From Ruminiclostridium sp. (GTDB lineage: Bacteria > Bacillota_A > Clostridia > Oscillospirales > Ruminococcaceae), in the NCBI GenBank assembly GCA_017550775.1, contig JAFZOA010000654.1, positions 1 to 7,983 of the forward strand: a DNA stretch of 7,983 nucleotides. The letters are read 5' to 3'. How positions within the stretch are numbered: position 1 is the first letter of the stretch; every line of letters starts with the position of its first letter. Positions 1 to 6,759 of the stretch are shown piece by piece. Position numbers and translations under genes: made by a program. The notes below the pieces were generated by a model, which did not search any database, was not told the DNA's origin, and saw only the letters and a list, made by a program, of their open reading frames with translations.

Positions 1-914
1 GCGATCGTGCGCTGCCACGCCGCCGCAAGCGCGGGCTCGGACGCGCTTTCGCGCACCGGCTCGCGGCCGAAGTCCGCGAGGTCGCCGCCCGGCTCGCCCG
101 CCTTGTCCGCCGGCACCGGCGCCGCGAAACGGACGGTTCCGAACGCCGGGAACGACTGCCGCAGCGGCGGGAGCGTCCCGGGCGTGAGGTTGTGCCAGTC
201 GTCGATGTCGTTCGGCGCCGCGCGGAAGCACGTCTTCAGGCCGTTCGCGACGGCGGGCGCCCAGCCGTCGCCCTCGCCGGTCTCGTAGCTGCAGTCGTCG
301 ACGCGGCCGTCGAGGCGCGTGCGGGCGCCGACGGCGAGGTAGGCGCCCTGCACCTGGTCGTAGGGGTTGTAGAACGAATAGCCCGCGAGAGGCCGCGTCT
401 CCCACGTGTCCGGGACGGTGTCGAGGAGCTCGTCGAACGGCGCGACCGCGTGCAGAAGGAACCCGGGGCGGTCGGCCGTCGCGTGGCCGGCGTGCTGCAG
501 CGACGTGCCGCGGCCCGTCCACCAGACGCGCGCGGCGATCACGTGGTCGCCGGGCTGCAGTCGAACCGTGTAGGTTTCGTAGAACCAGCTGTTGTGCAGG
601 CCGCGCTCGCTGCCGAAGCCGGCCCAGACGCCGTCGACCCACAGGTCGTAGCGCTGGTCGGCCGTGACCTGCAGGACGATCTCGGCGGCCTTGTCGAGGC
701 GGAAGAGGCGGCGGAACGCCCAGACGCCGGGCTTCGCGCCCTCGTCGCCCGCGGCGCGGATCCAGCGCGCGCGCCAGGTGGGGCTTCCCCAGACGAACTT
801 CGAGAAATCGCAGTCGAGGTCGCGCGCGGCGAAGGAGCGCTCGACGCTCGTCGTCGTGTGGGAGTCCATGGAGAAGCGGATCGGCGCGCCGCCGTCGGTG
901 TTCGTGTCGTTCAT
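1..914 (-). CDS. Alpha-L-rhamnosidase-like (GH78-type) protein, N-terminal part, runs off left edge
   Basis: Reading leftward from ATG at 914, the frame stays open for 304 codons to the window edge, so the C-terminus is missing. Residues about 46-135 look like the N-terminal carbohydrate-binding beta-sandwich of bacterial alpha-L-rhamnosidases: a WRARWI strand (47-52), FRRLFRL (68-73), then TADQRYDLWVDG (84-95) and an aromatic-rich stretch with HNSWFYETY (107-115) and VIAARVWW (125-132). In that family this domain precedes an (alpha/alpha)6 catalytic barrel that removes terminal rhamnose from plant or microbial polysaccharides; the barrel and its acidic residues lie outside the window, so activity is inferred. 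No signal peptide is visible, which suggests a cytoplasmic enzyme or a more upstream true start. No Shine-Dalgarno site precedes the ATG; a promoter ends 8 bases upstream. It diverges from the gene at 1245. A non-catalytic sugar-binding or other beta-sandwich glycosidase is the main alternative. Confidence 0.7.
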   Translation of the reverse strand, partial: MNDTNTDGGAPIRFSMDSHTTTSVERSFAARDLDCDFSKFVWGSPTWRARWIRAAGDEGAKPGVWAFRRLFRLDKAAEIVLQVTADQRYDLWVDGVWAGFGSERGLHNSWFYETYTVRLQPGDHVIAARVWWTGRGTSLQHAGHATADRPGFLLHAVAPFDELLDTVPDTWETRPLAGYSFYNPYDQVQGAYLAVGARTRLDGRVDDCSYETGEGDGWAPAVANGLKTCFRAAPNDIDDWHNLTPGTLPPLRQSFPAFGTVRFAAPVPADKAGEPGGDLADFGREPVRESASEPALAAAWQRTI

Positions 915-922
915 GGGGCGCG

Positions 923-951
923 ATTCTACCAGACCCGGCGGCGGCAATCAA
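923..951 (-). promoter_or_regulatory. Sigma-70-type promoter of the rhamnosidase-like gene
   Basis: On the minus strand, TTGATT (951-946) and TAGAAT (928-923) are separated by 17 bases, matching 4/6 and 5/6 consensus positions. The -10 box ends 8 bases before the ATG at 914, so transcription would begin at about 916, giving a leaderless or nearly leaderless message. That agrees with the absence of a Shine-Dalgarno sequence. Confidence 0.6.
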
Positions 952-1157
952 TCGCCGCGCGGCCGGCCGGGGACAGCAATCTCCCGACAGGTGGTCTGCG
1001 GGACGCAGGCACCAGAGGCGGAGCGGGGTTGCGGCCATTTGGGTCCCGACCGAGTCTCTTTCGTTCCACAAATATGTGATGATTCGCGATTAAAACCCCT
1101 GTTTTCCGGGGCTTTCCGTTCAAATTGCGGAATCATCATCACAAATTCAGCGACCCC
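952..1157. other. Divergent intergenic stretch without a gene
   Basis: The whole gap between the divergent starts at 914 and 1245 is 330 bases. Apart from the two promoters and the inverted repeat listed separately, I see no gene, tRNA or convincing terminator. Frames crossing it on both strands lack ribosome sites and family motifs. A GC hairpin, CCCC (1096-1099) with GGGG (1108-1111) around an 8-base loop, lies inside the inverted repeat; on the minus strand it is followed by TTTTA, so weak leftward termination is possible. Confidence 0.5.
1071..1147. repeat. Interrupted inverted repeat in the divergent promoter region
   Basis: TGATGATTC (1077-1085) is exactly complementary to GAATCATCA (1130-1138). 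The arms extend imperfectly outward, because CACAAAT occurs near both (1068-1074 and 1140-1146). The 44 bases between the arms contain the CCCC/GGGG hairpin. This could be a two-site operator for a dimeric regulator, a cruciform or mRNA structure, or chance. No regulator gene is present to link it to. Confidence 0.35.
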
Positions 1158-1187
1158 TTGCGCCGCGCACGAACGCCGTGCTATGGT
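1158..1187 (+). promoter_or_regulatory. Weak candidate promoter for the secreted-protein gene
   Basis: TTGCGC (1158-1163) and TATGGT (1182-1187) are 18 bases apart, matching only 3/6 and 4/6 consensus positions. Transcription would start near 1194, about 50 bases before the ATG at 1245. This is the best arrangement I can find on this strand, but it is weak. Confidence 0.3.
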
Positions 1188-1233
1188 TATTTCCGAGGAT
1201 TGCCACCCCCTGCATCGGAGGGTCTCCACCGAA

Positions 1234-1239
1234 AAGGAA
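1234..1239 (+). promoter_or_regulatory. Ribosome binding site fixing the start at 1245
   Basis: AAGGAA lies 5 bases before the ATG at 1245 and immediately precedes a signal-peptide coding sequence. This favours 1245 over the in-frame TTG at 1125, which has no such site and would bury the signal peptide behind 40 unrelated residues. Confidence 0.7.
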
Positions 1240-1244
1240 TTCCC

Positions 1245-2945
1245 ATGAAAACCATTCATCCGACCTCTTCTTTGCTCCATGCTTCGGTACTGGCATTCGT
1301 CCTTGCCGTCTCCGCCCGCGCCACGGGCGTCGCCGCCCTCGGAGACATCGCCTGCGGCATTTACACCAACGCGGCGACGACCGGAATCCCGTCGGTTGAC
1401 AGCTGGTGGCTGGACGATCTCCTCCACGTTGGCTGGGGGTCGCACACGCCGACCTGGTGGACGGACTACGGCGTCACGAAGCCCAACGCATCCGCCGCGC
1501 CGGACGCGGCCGCTACAACGGGGCAGCTCAAATGGTGCGTCCGCCAGACGGCGGAGCTTCTCGACGACGTCGCAACGAACGTCGGAGGCGCCGGCTACTG
1601 GCTTTCCTGGACGGCGGCCTGCCTGCCCCTCGGCGACAACGACGAAGCCGTCGTCGTCGCCGATTTCGCCGATTGGGTCGCCCCTGTCATCGACCGCGTT
1701 CAGCAGCTCGAGATCGACAGCATGTACACTCCGTCGGAATTGTTCTCCATCTCCTCTCTCTTCGACTACGGCAGCCATTCCAACGACCTTGTCTCCCTCG
1801 CCCAGCTCAAGAGCGTCTTTAACTTCGATCCGAACATCGACTCCTACATGGACGGAATCCCCGACTGGTGGCAGCGCTACTACGGGCTGATCTCGTGGAG
1901 CGACTTCGGAACATGCGAAGATCCCGAGGCCGATTTCGATCGGGACGGTCTTTCCGACCGGGACGAATGGCTCGTGGGGTCCGATCCGACGCGTCGCGAC
2001 ACGGACGGAGACGGGCTGGTCGACGGCGTCGACCCCGATCCGGCCGTCTGGACGCCCCTTGCGGATTCCAACGGCAACGGACTGCCCGACGCCTTCGAAC
2101 TCCATTGGTTCGGCGCCCTCGACGCCGCCCGGACGCCCGCCACCGACATGGGCGACGGTTTCACGCTGGGCATGAAGATGGCCGCCGGACTCTGCCCGAC
2201 CAATCCCGCCCCCGCGACCGACTACCCGGCCGACGGACTCTCCGCGCTCCGGCTCTGTCCCCGGTTCGGCATTTCCGCCACATCGGGGGAGGTCATCTGG
2301 GAGCGCACGTTCGATCTCGGCGTCGAGGACGGATGGTGCCACTTCTTCGTTTCCTCGTCGCCGGACCCGGTGTCCGACGGCTACGACGCCGATTATGGCG
2401 CCTGGTCCCTGGACGGACTTGCGCTCGAATGGGGTTGGTCCGCCGGCGGTTCCGGTAGCGCGTCATTCTCGCCCCAGGGGGCGCCGCTCCGCATTCCCGC
2501 CGCCGCCGGAACGGCTCCGGGGAATACGCGGCAGCTCACGCTCCGGCTCCGGATGGCGCGGACCGACTTCGTTTCGCTTCCGAAATCCCTTTATCTCCTG
2601 TCCTACACGCCGGCGATCGGATTTCTCGGCCTTCCGTCCGCGGTATTCGGCGACGCGCTCGTGTCCGCGACCGCGGCCGGGACCAATGTCGCGTTCTCCG
2701 TCGACTGGTCCGAATGCCCCGGGCCGGTCGTGCCGCCCGGCGACGGTTCGGACGAGTTTTTTTTCGACCGGTTCGGGGCGGCCTCGGTCGCCATCGACCG
2801 CGACGCGCTGACCCGGCTTTATGTCGATGTTGAAGCTCTCGATGAGCTTTTTGTCCGGTACATAGGAGAAGCTTACGTTCTCGGCGCGGATGCTTCCCCG
2901 GACGTCGGAAAGCACAACGGCGTCCTCCGGGTCGGGAGACTGTGA
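1245..2945 (+). CDS. Secreted PVC-type protein with paired QLK motifs and calcium-binding-type repeats; 3' end chimeric
   Basis: The product has a Sec signal peptide (residues 1-26: hydrophobic core LHASVLAFVLAV, likely cleavage after SARA). The mature part resembles a secreted-protein pattern I know from Verrucomicrobia and relatives: a GQLK motif (93-96) before a helix, a second QLK motif (186-189) followed by NFD, then GIPDWWQRYYG (204-214). Aspartate-rich repeats of the thrombospondin type 3/EF-hand-like kind follow: DFDRDGLSDRDE (230-241), DTDGDGLVDG (252-261) and DSNGNGLPD (274-282). The rest (about 340-505) looks like extracellular beta-sandwich, with no catalytic motif recognised. The role is unknown; surface or matrix attachment is a guess. 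Only residues up to about 517-520 are native. The last ~48 are the downstream ABC gene read on the wrong strand, so the true C-terminus, perhaps with a sorting signal, is missing. Confidence 0.72.
   Translation: MKTIHPTSSLLHASVLAFVLAVSARATGVAALGDIACGIYTNAATTGIPSVDSWWLDDLLHVGWGSHTPTWWTDYGVTKPNASAAPDAAATTGQLKWCVRQTAELLDDVATNVGGAGYWLSWTAACLPLGDNDEAVVVADFADWVAPVIDRVQQLEIDSMYTPSELFSISSLFDYGSHSNDLVSLAQLKSVFNFDPNIDSYMDGIPDWWQRYYGLISWSDFGTCEDPEADFDRDGLSDRDEWLVGSDPTRRDTDGDGLVDGVDPDPAVWTPLADSNGNGLPDAFELHWFGALDAARTPATDMGDGFTLGMKMAAGLCPTNPAPATDYPADGLSALRLCPRFGISATSGEVIWERTFDLGVEDGWCHFFVSSSPDPVSDGYDADYGAWSLDGLALEWGWSAGGSGSASFSPQGAPLRIPAAAGTAPGNTRQLTLRLRMARTDFVSLPKSLYLLSYTPAIGFLGLPSAVFGDALVSATAAGTNVAFSVDWSECPGPVVPPGDGSDEFFFDRFGAASVAIDRDALTRLYVDVEALDELFVRYIGEAYVLGADASPDVGKHNGVLRVGRL
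2793..2814. other. Chimeric junction between two genomes
   Basis: Left of this point the plus-strand secreted-protein frame is native. Right of it the minus-strand ABC exporter frame is native. The ABC protein reads normally through KPGQRVA (366-372), then V-D-G-D instead of the I-V-G-P that opens Walker A in this family. An ordinary coding of that stretch would share about a dozen bases with the left sequence here, so the exact breakpoint cannot be placed more finely. GC content and gene type change at the same place. Confidence 0.8.
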
Positions 2946-3914
2946 CGGCTCCTCGATAAGCTCGAACAGTCTTGCCGCGCAGGCGAACGCGTTCTGGAGC
3001 TCGGTCACTACGCCGGATATCTCGTTGAAGGGCTTGGTGTACTGGTTCGCGTAGCTCAGAAAGCAGGACAGCTCGCCTACCGAGATACCGGAGCCCCGGT
3101 CGATCACCGCGAGAGCGCCGAATATCAGCACTGCCGCATATACAAGGCTGTTCACAAAGCGGGTACAAGGATTGGTGAGCGACGAGAAGAACGTCGCCCG
3201 GAGAGAGCATTTCTCCAGCCGTTCGTTGATCTCCTCGAACTTTTCGGTGCTCTCGTCCTCGCGGCAGAACGCCTTGACCGTCTTTTCGTTTCCTATGATC
3301 TCGTCGATCAGAGCTGTCTGCTCCCCGAGAGTCTCCGAGCGGAGCCGGAACATACTGTATGTGCGGGTAGATATGAACCGCGCCACGAGCAGCGATACCG
3401 GAGTCAGCACCACCACCGCAAGCGTTATCCACGCGTCAAGCATCAGCATGAACACGAGTGTGCCGAGAATGGTCACTACCCCGGTGAAAAGCTGAGAGAA
3501 CCCGAGCAGAAGCCCGTCCGCGAACTGGTCGGCGTCCGAGATAACGCGACTCACTATATCTCCGGTGCTTCTTGTGTCAAGGTACGAAAGCGGGAGCTCC
3601 TCGATCTTGCGGAACGCGTCGCTCCGGATATCGCGCACCACGTCAAACGCGATACGATTGTTTATCACACCCATGAGCCACTGTAACAGAGCGGTCGCGC
3701 CGGCGACGATACCCGCTTGCAGCAGATATGCGGCTATCCCCGTGAGATCCACTCGGCCTTCCTCGATGATAAGGTCTATGGCGCGGCCGATGATTATGGG
3801 AATGTACAGCGCACCCGCGACGGTAAGCGCCGCAAGCAGCATTGAAAGCGCCACGAGCGGGATATACCTTTTTATATAGCGGAGCACCTTTACGAGAGTG
3901 CCTTTGTTCTTCAT
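2799..3914 (-). CDS. ABC exporter half-transporter, second subunit, cut off before Walker A
   Basis: Starting at ATG 3914, 372 native residues form a complete type I exporter membrane domain: transmembrane segments at about 16-38, 55-80, 133-157, 160-182, 252-272 and 276-298, with coupling-region sequence ALIDEIIGNEKTVKAF (201-216). The nucleotide-binding domain has only begun: ENVSFSYVPDKK (345-356) includes the A-loop tyrosine (Y351), then the protein is lost just before Walker A. Family members are about 580-620 residues, so Walker A, Q-loop, signature, Walker B and H-loop are all missing. The frame continues through foreign sequence to a chance stop at 2463. The start overlaps the stop of the upstream ABC gene by ATGA, so the two are translationally coupled and probably form a heterodimer. 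I infer this to be the consensus-site subunit because the partner is the degenerate one. Loss at the contig junction makes assembly error more likely than gene decay. Confidence 0.85.
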
Positions 3915-5641
3915 GCGGAAGCACCCCCTTCCCTGCGGAACTGGGAGTCGTAGATCTCTTTATACACGGGGCAGCTTTCAAGCAGCTCGGCGTGTGTTCC
4001 GATACCCACCGCCTGTCCGTCGTCAAGGACGACTATCTTGTCGGCGTGCATTATCGAGCTCGTGCGCTGAGACACGATGAATACGGTAGTACCGGTGAGG
4101 GAGCGCAGCGCCTTGCGGAGTGCCGCGTCCGTTGCGAGGTCGAGCGCCGAGGCGCTGTCGTCAAGTATCAGTATCTCCGGCTCGCCCACAAGCGCGCGGG
4201 CTATGGTGAGGCGCTGGCGCTGACCCCCGGAGAAGTTGGAGCCGCCCTGTTCTACTTTGCTGTCAAGTCCGTTAGCTTTCTTGTCTATCACGTCTCTTGC
4301 CTGCGCAATGTCGAGCGCGCGGTATATCGCCTCGTCCGACGCGTTTTCGTCGCGCCACCGCATATTCTCCCGTATCGTACCCTTGAACAGCACCGCCTTC
4401 TGCGGCACTACGCCTATCCGCTTTCGCAGAGCGTCGAGGCTGTAGTCCTTCGCGTTGATGCCATCGATGTAGATATCGCCGTCGGTCGGGTCGTAGAAGC
4501 GGGGGATAAGGTTCACGAGCGAGGATTTGCCCGAGCCGGTGCCGCCGATGATGCCGATGACCGAGCCTTTCCCGGCGGTGAAGCTGATGTTTTCGAGAGA
4601 GCTGTCACCCGCGTTTTTGTATTTCAGGGACACGCTTCGGAACTCCACGGCGTGCTTATACCCCGCGAAGCCGCTTTTCTCAGCTCCTTCCGTCATGCCC
4701 TCGCCGCTGTCGAATACGGACTGTATGCGCTTTCCGCAGGCTGCCGCTTTCGTAATGGTGATTATCAGTCCCGCAAGCTTTATCAGCTCGACAAGTATCT
4801 GCGACATATAGTTGTACAGCGCCACGACCTGTCCCTGTGTGAGCAGTCCCGCATCTACCCTTACAGCGCCTGTCCATATAAGCGCTATGATCGCGAGGTT
4901 GATGAGTGCGAAGGTGAGCGGGTTCATGAGCGCGGATATTCTTCCGGCGATGAGCTGCTGCTTTGTGAGCAGTTCGTTCTCCGCGCGGAACTTCTCAGTC
5001 TCGCTGTCCTCGATGCAGAACGCCCGGATAACTCTCGCGCCGGACAGGTTCTCACGGGTCCGCCCGAGCAGCTTGTCCAGCCCGGCGCGGACTTTCCCGT
5101 ACAGCGGCATTCCCGCGAGCATAACGCCGAATACCGCGATCGTGAGCACCGGTATCGCGCCCGCGAAGATAAGCGCGGAGTGGGTGTCTATGGTGAAAGC
5201 CATTATCATCGCGCCGAACACGATGAACGGCGACCTCAGGAGCAGCCGCAGTGTCATGTTCACGCCGGTCTGCACCTGGTTCAGGTCGCTCGTCATGCGG
5301 GTGATGAGCGTAGATGTGCCGAGAGTGTCGATGTCGGTGTAGGACATGGTCTGAATGTGGCGGAAAAGCGCGTTCCCGACGGTCTTCGAGAAGCCGGTCG
5401 CGGCTTTGGCGGCGAAGAACTGGGCGGTTATCGAGAATGCGAGACCCGCTGCGCCGAGTCCCACAAGCACTGCGCACATCATGATGACGTAGCTTTTGTC
5501 GCCCTTTCCGATGCCGTTGTCGATCACCTCGGCGACCACAAGCGGCACAAACAGCTCAAGCACCGCTTCAATACACTTGAAAAGCGGTGCGAGCACGGTT
5601 TCTTTCTTATATCCGTTAAGGTATCTCAGTAGTTTTTTCAT
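3911..5641 (-). CDS. Heterodimeric ABC exporter, degenerate-site subunit (MsbA/LmrCD/BmrCD-like)
   Basis: This is a 576-residue fused permease-ATPase of normal length. Six membrane helices lie at about 18-40, 51-75, 131-150, 154-176, 240-262 and 272-298. The nucleotide-binding domain has Walker A GGTGSGKS (366-373), Q-loop Q414, signature FSGGQ (470-474), Walker B ILILDD (490-495) and D-loop SALD (498-501). Two changes stand out: D495 replaces the catalytic Glu after Walker B, and Q525 (FIVSQR) replaces the H-loop His. In known heterodimers such as Thermotoga TM287/288 this Asp/Gln pair marks the subunit holding the inactive ATP site. It would export drugs, peptides or lipids across the cytoplasmic membrane; the substrate cannot be read from sequence. 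It is the first gene of a two-gene operon, with an ATGA overlap to the next. The start matches the family N-terminus (MKKLLRYL), though its Shine-Dalgarno is unusually far away. Confidence 0.93.
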   Translation of the reverse strand: MKKLLRYLNGYKKETVLAPLFKCIEAVLELFVPLVVAEVIDNGIGKGDKSYVIMMCAVLVGLGAAGLAFSITAQFFAAKAATGFSKTVGNALFRHIQTMSYTDIDTLGTSTLITRMTSDLNQVQTGVNMTLRLLLRSPFIVFGAMIMAFTIDTHSALIFAGAIPVLTIAVFGVMLAGMPLYGKVRAGLDKLLGRTRENLSGARVIRAFCIEDSETEKFRAENELLTKQQLIAGRISALMNPLTFALINLAIIALIWTGAVRVDAGLLTQGQVVALYNYMSQILVELIKLAGLIITITKAAACGKRIQSVFDSGEGMTEGAEKSGFAGYKHAVEFRSVSLKYKNAGDSSLENISFTAGKGSVIGIIGGTGSGKSSLVNLIPRFYDPTDGDIYIDGINAKDYSLDALRKRIGVVPQKAVLFKGTIRENMRWRDENASDEAIYRALDIAQARDVIDKKANGLDSKVEQGGSNFSGGQRQRLTIARALVGEPEILILDDSASALDLATDAALRKALRSLTGTTVFIVSQRTSSIMHADKIVVLDDGQAVGIGTHAELLESCPVYKEIYDSQFRREGGASA

Positions 5642-5658
5642 TATAGTGGAAGCAAACG

Positions 5659-5690
5659 CTCCTGACCCCTCCTTTCCGGAGACCCGGAAA
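5659..5690 (-). promoter_or_regulatory. Hairpin and ribosome-binding region in the ABC operon leader
   Basis: In the message, TTTCCGG (5690-5684), loop GTCT, and CCGGAAA (5679-5673) form a perfect 7-base-pair hairpin. Its 3' arm shares three bases with a strong AAAGGAGG (5675-5668), so folding could hinder ribosome binding. That site is 26 bases from the ATG at 5641. A second AGGAG (5663-5659) is 17 bases away, still long. No better in-frame start is visible between them and the ATG. Confidence 0.45.
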
Positions 5691-5703
5691 AACTCTGAGA
5701 CTG

Positions 5704-5732
5704 ATTATACCATATTAATATAGACTTGTCAA
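5704..5732 (-). promoter_or_regulatory. Perfect sigma-A promoter of the ABC operon
   Basis: On the minus strand, TTGACA (5732-5727), a 17-base spacer and TATAAT (5709-5704) match consensus completely, with an added extended -10 (TGG before the box). Transcription would start near 5697, leaving a leader of about 55 bases. The spacer contains a 10-base palindrome, ATATTAATAT (5722-5713), a possible operator position. A promoter this strong driving an exporter would normally be held down by a repressor, but none is encoded in the window. Confidence 0.85.
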
Positions 5733-5770
5733 TTATGCAGCCCGATGTGCAGCGGCTGATATGCCTCCGG

Positions 5771-6730
5771 TCAATCAACGATCTGAATATCCTCACCGTA
5801 GTAGTGCCTCAGTATTTCCTCCGCGGAGCTCCCCTCCCCCGCCATTTCGTTCGCGCCGTACTGGCTAAGTCCTGCGCCGTGTCCGAAGCCGCGCGTCGTG
5901 AACGTGAAGATGTTGTCCGTGTATGTCACGGTGAACGCTGTCGAGCGCAGCCCCAGTATTCTCCACAGCTCGCCCCCCGAGAACCTGTTCTTCCCGATGT
6001 TCACCGAGATCACATACCCGTACTCGTCGGCGTTCATGTCCGTGAACCAGCGCGCCGGGTCCACCGGTACCTCGATCGAGCTGTCATATCGGGACAGCGC
6101 CGCGCGTATGTCCTCCGAGCGCAGTTCGTTGCTGCACTCATAGTTTATGTACCCGGTATCCCACCTGCTTTCGGCGCGGCGAAGGTAGGGCAGCTTCTGC
6201 CCCCAGACGTACTCCGACGGACAGGTCGCCCCCGCGCTCACGGAATGGTACACCGCGTAGATCGGCTTTCCGTCGTATGTCATGATGTGGGTGATGCCGT
6301 ACCGGGCGGCGGCTTTCAGAGCGTCGGCGCAGCTCTGATACTGCACGCCGTAGGTCTCCTCACGCTGCTCCGGCGGCATATAGGGCTGGCAAAGCCGCTT
6401 GTCATCGGAGATATCCGCCCCGGCGGGTATCTTTCCGCTTCCGGCGAGCTCGTCCATAAGCCGCAGAGCGTATGTCGCGGACGCAGCCGCCTGCGCTTTC
6501 AGAGCCTCGGGGCGGTAGTCTATCGGTATCTGCGCGGCGAGACAGCCCTCGATGTACTCCCCGGCGGTGACTGTGACAGTCTCGTCCCGCTCGGTGAGGT
6601 ACACCCGCACGGTGTCCGGGAATACCGGCGCGGTGACAGGCTCCGCCGGGTCGGAGCTGTGCTGTCCGAGCAGAGGGAGCGCGAATACGGCGGCCGCGAA
6701 AAATGCCAGAATAATGATAAAGTCCTTCAT
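5771..6730 (-). CDS. spoIID: Stage II sporulation protein D (SpoIID), peptidoglycan lytic transglycosylase family
   Basis: The 319-residue product has an N-terminal membrane anchor (4-21) and an extracytoplasmic SpoIID/LytB-type domain, close to the 340 or so residues of the Bacillus protein. Recognisable blocks are VTVTAGEYIEGCLAAQIP (52-69), EALKAQAAASATYALRL (75-91), YHSVSAGATCPSEYVWG (161-177), PYLRRAESRWD (181-191) and GFGHGAGLSQYGANEMA (281-297). In spore formers SpoIID cleaves glycan strands in the septum during engulfment, with SpoIIM and SpoIIP, neither of which is here. Q67 sits where the family has the catalytic Glu (A/S-E-M-P; E88 in B. subtilis, from memory), so lytic activity is doubtful. 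ATG 6730 is preceded by GGAGG (6743-6739) at 8 bases; the upstream in-frame TTG at 6760 lies inside the promoter and is rejected. No clear terminator separates it from the ABC promoter 38 bases downstream. A SpoIID-domain wall protein unrelated to sporulation is possible. Confidence 0.88.
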   Translation of the reverse strand: MKDFIIILAFFAAAVFALPLLGQHSSDPAEPVTAPVFPDTVRVYLTERDETVTVTAGEYIEGCLAAQIPIDYRPEALKAQAAASATYALRLMDELAGSGKIPAGADISDDKRLCQPYMPPEQREETYGVQYQSCADALKAAARYGITHIMTYDGKPIYAVYHSVSAGATCPSEYVWGQKLPYLRRAESRWDTGYINYECSNELRSEDIRAALSRYDSSIEVPVDPARWFTDMNADEYGYVISVNIGKNRFSGGELWRILGLRSTAFTVTYTDNIFTFTTRGFGHGAGLSQYGANEMAGEGSSAEEILRHYYGEDIQIVD

Positions 6731-6759
6731 TTTGAACGCCTCCAAAAAATATTCAATCA

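Noticed and set aside
192..1079. Rightward open frame (about 295 codons) opposite the rhamnosidase-like gene
   Set aside because: The opposite strand encodes a recognisable family with a promoter at its start; this frame is repetitive A/R/V/G antisense and runs through the intergenic region.
1125..1244. N-terminal extension of the secreted protein from TTG 1125
   Set aside because: It would hide a standard signal peptide, cross the candidate promoter, and lacks a ribosome site; ATG 1245 has AAGGAA at good spacing.
948..2342. Long leftward open frame (about 464 codons) opposite the secreted-protein gene
   Set aside because: It is the antisense of a GC-rich coding region, crosses the divergent promoters, has no family motif, and its composition is rich in low-complexity G, R and V.
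3842..5632. Rightward open frame (about 596 codons) opposite the complete ABC exporter gene
   Set aside because: The leftward frame carries every ABC motif; the rightward translation has none and no ribosome site.
5738..5758. Hairpin CAGCC/GGCTG after spoIID as a terminator
   Set aside because: The stem is only 5 base pairs with an 11-base loop and no T-run, so termination before the ABC operon is not supported.
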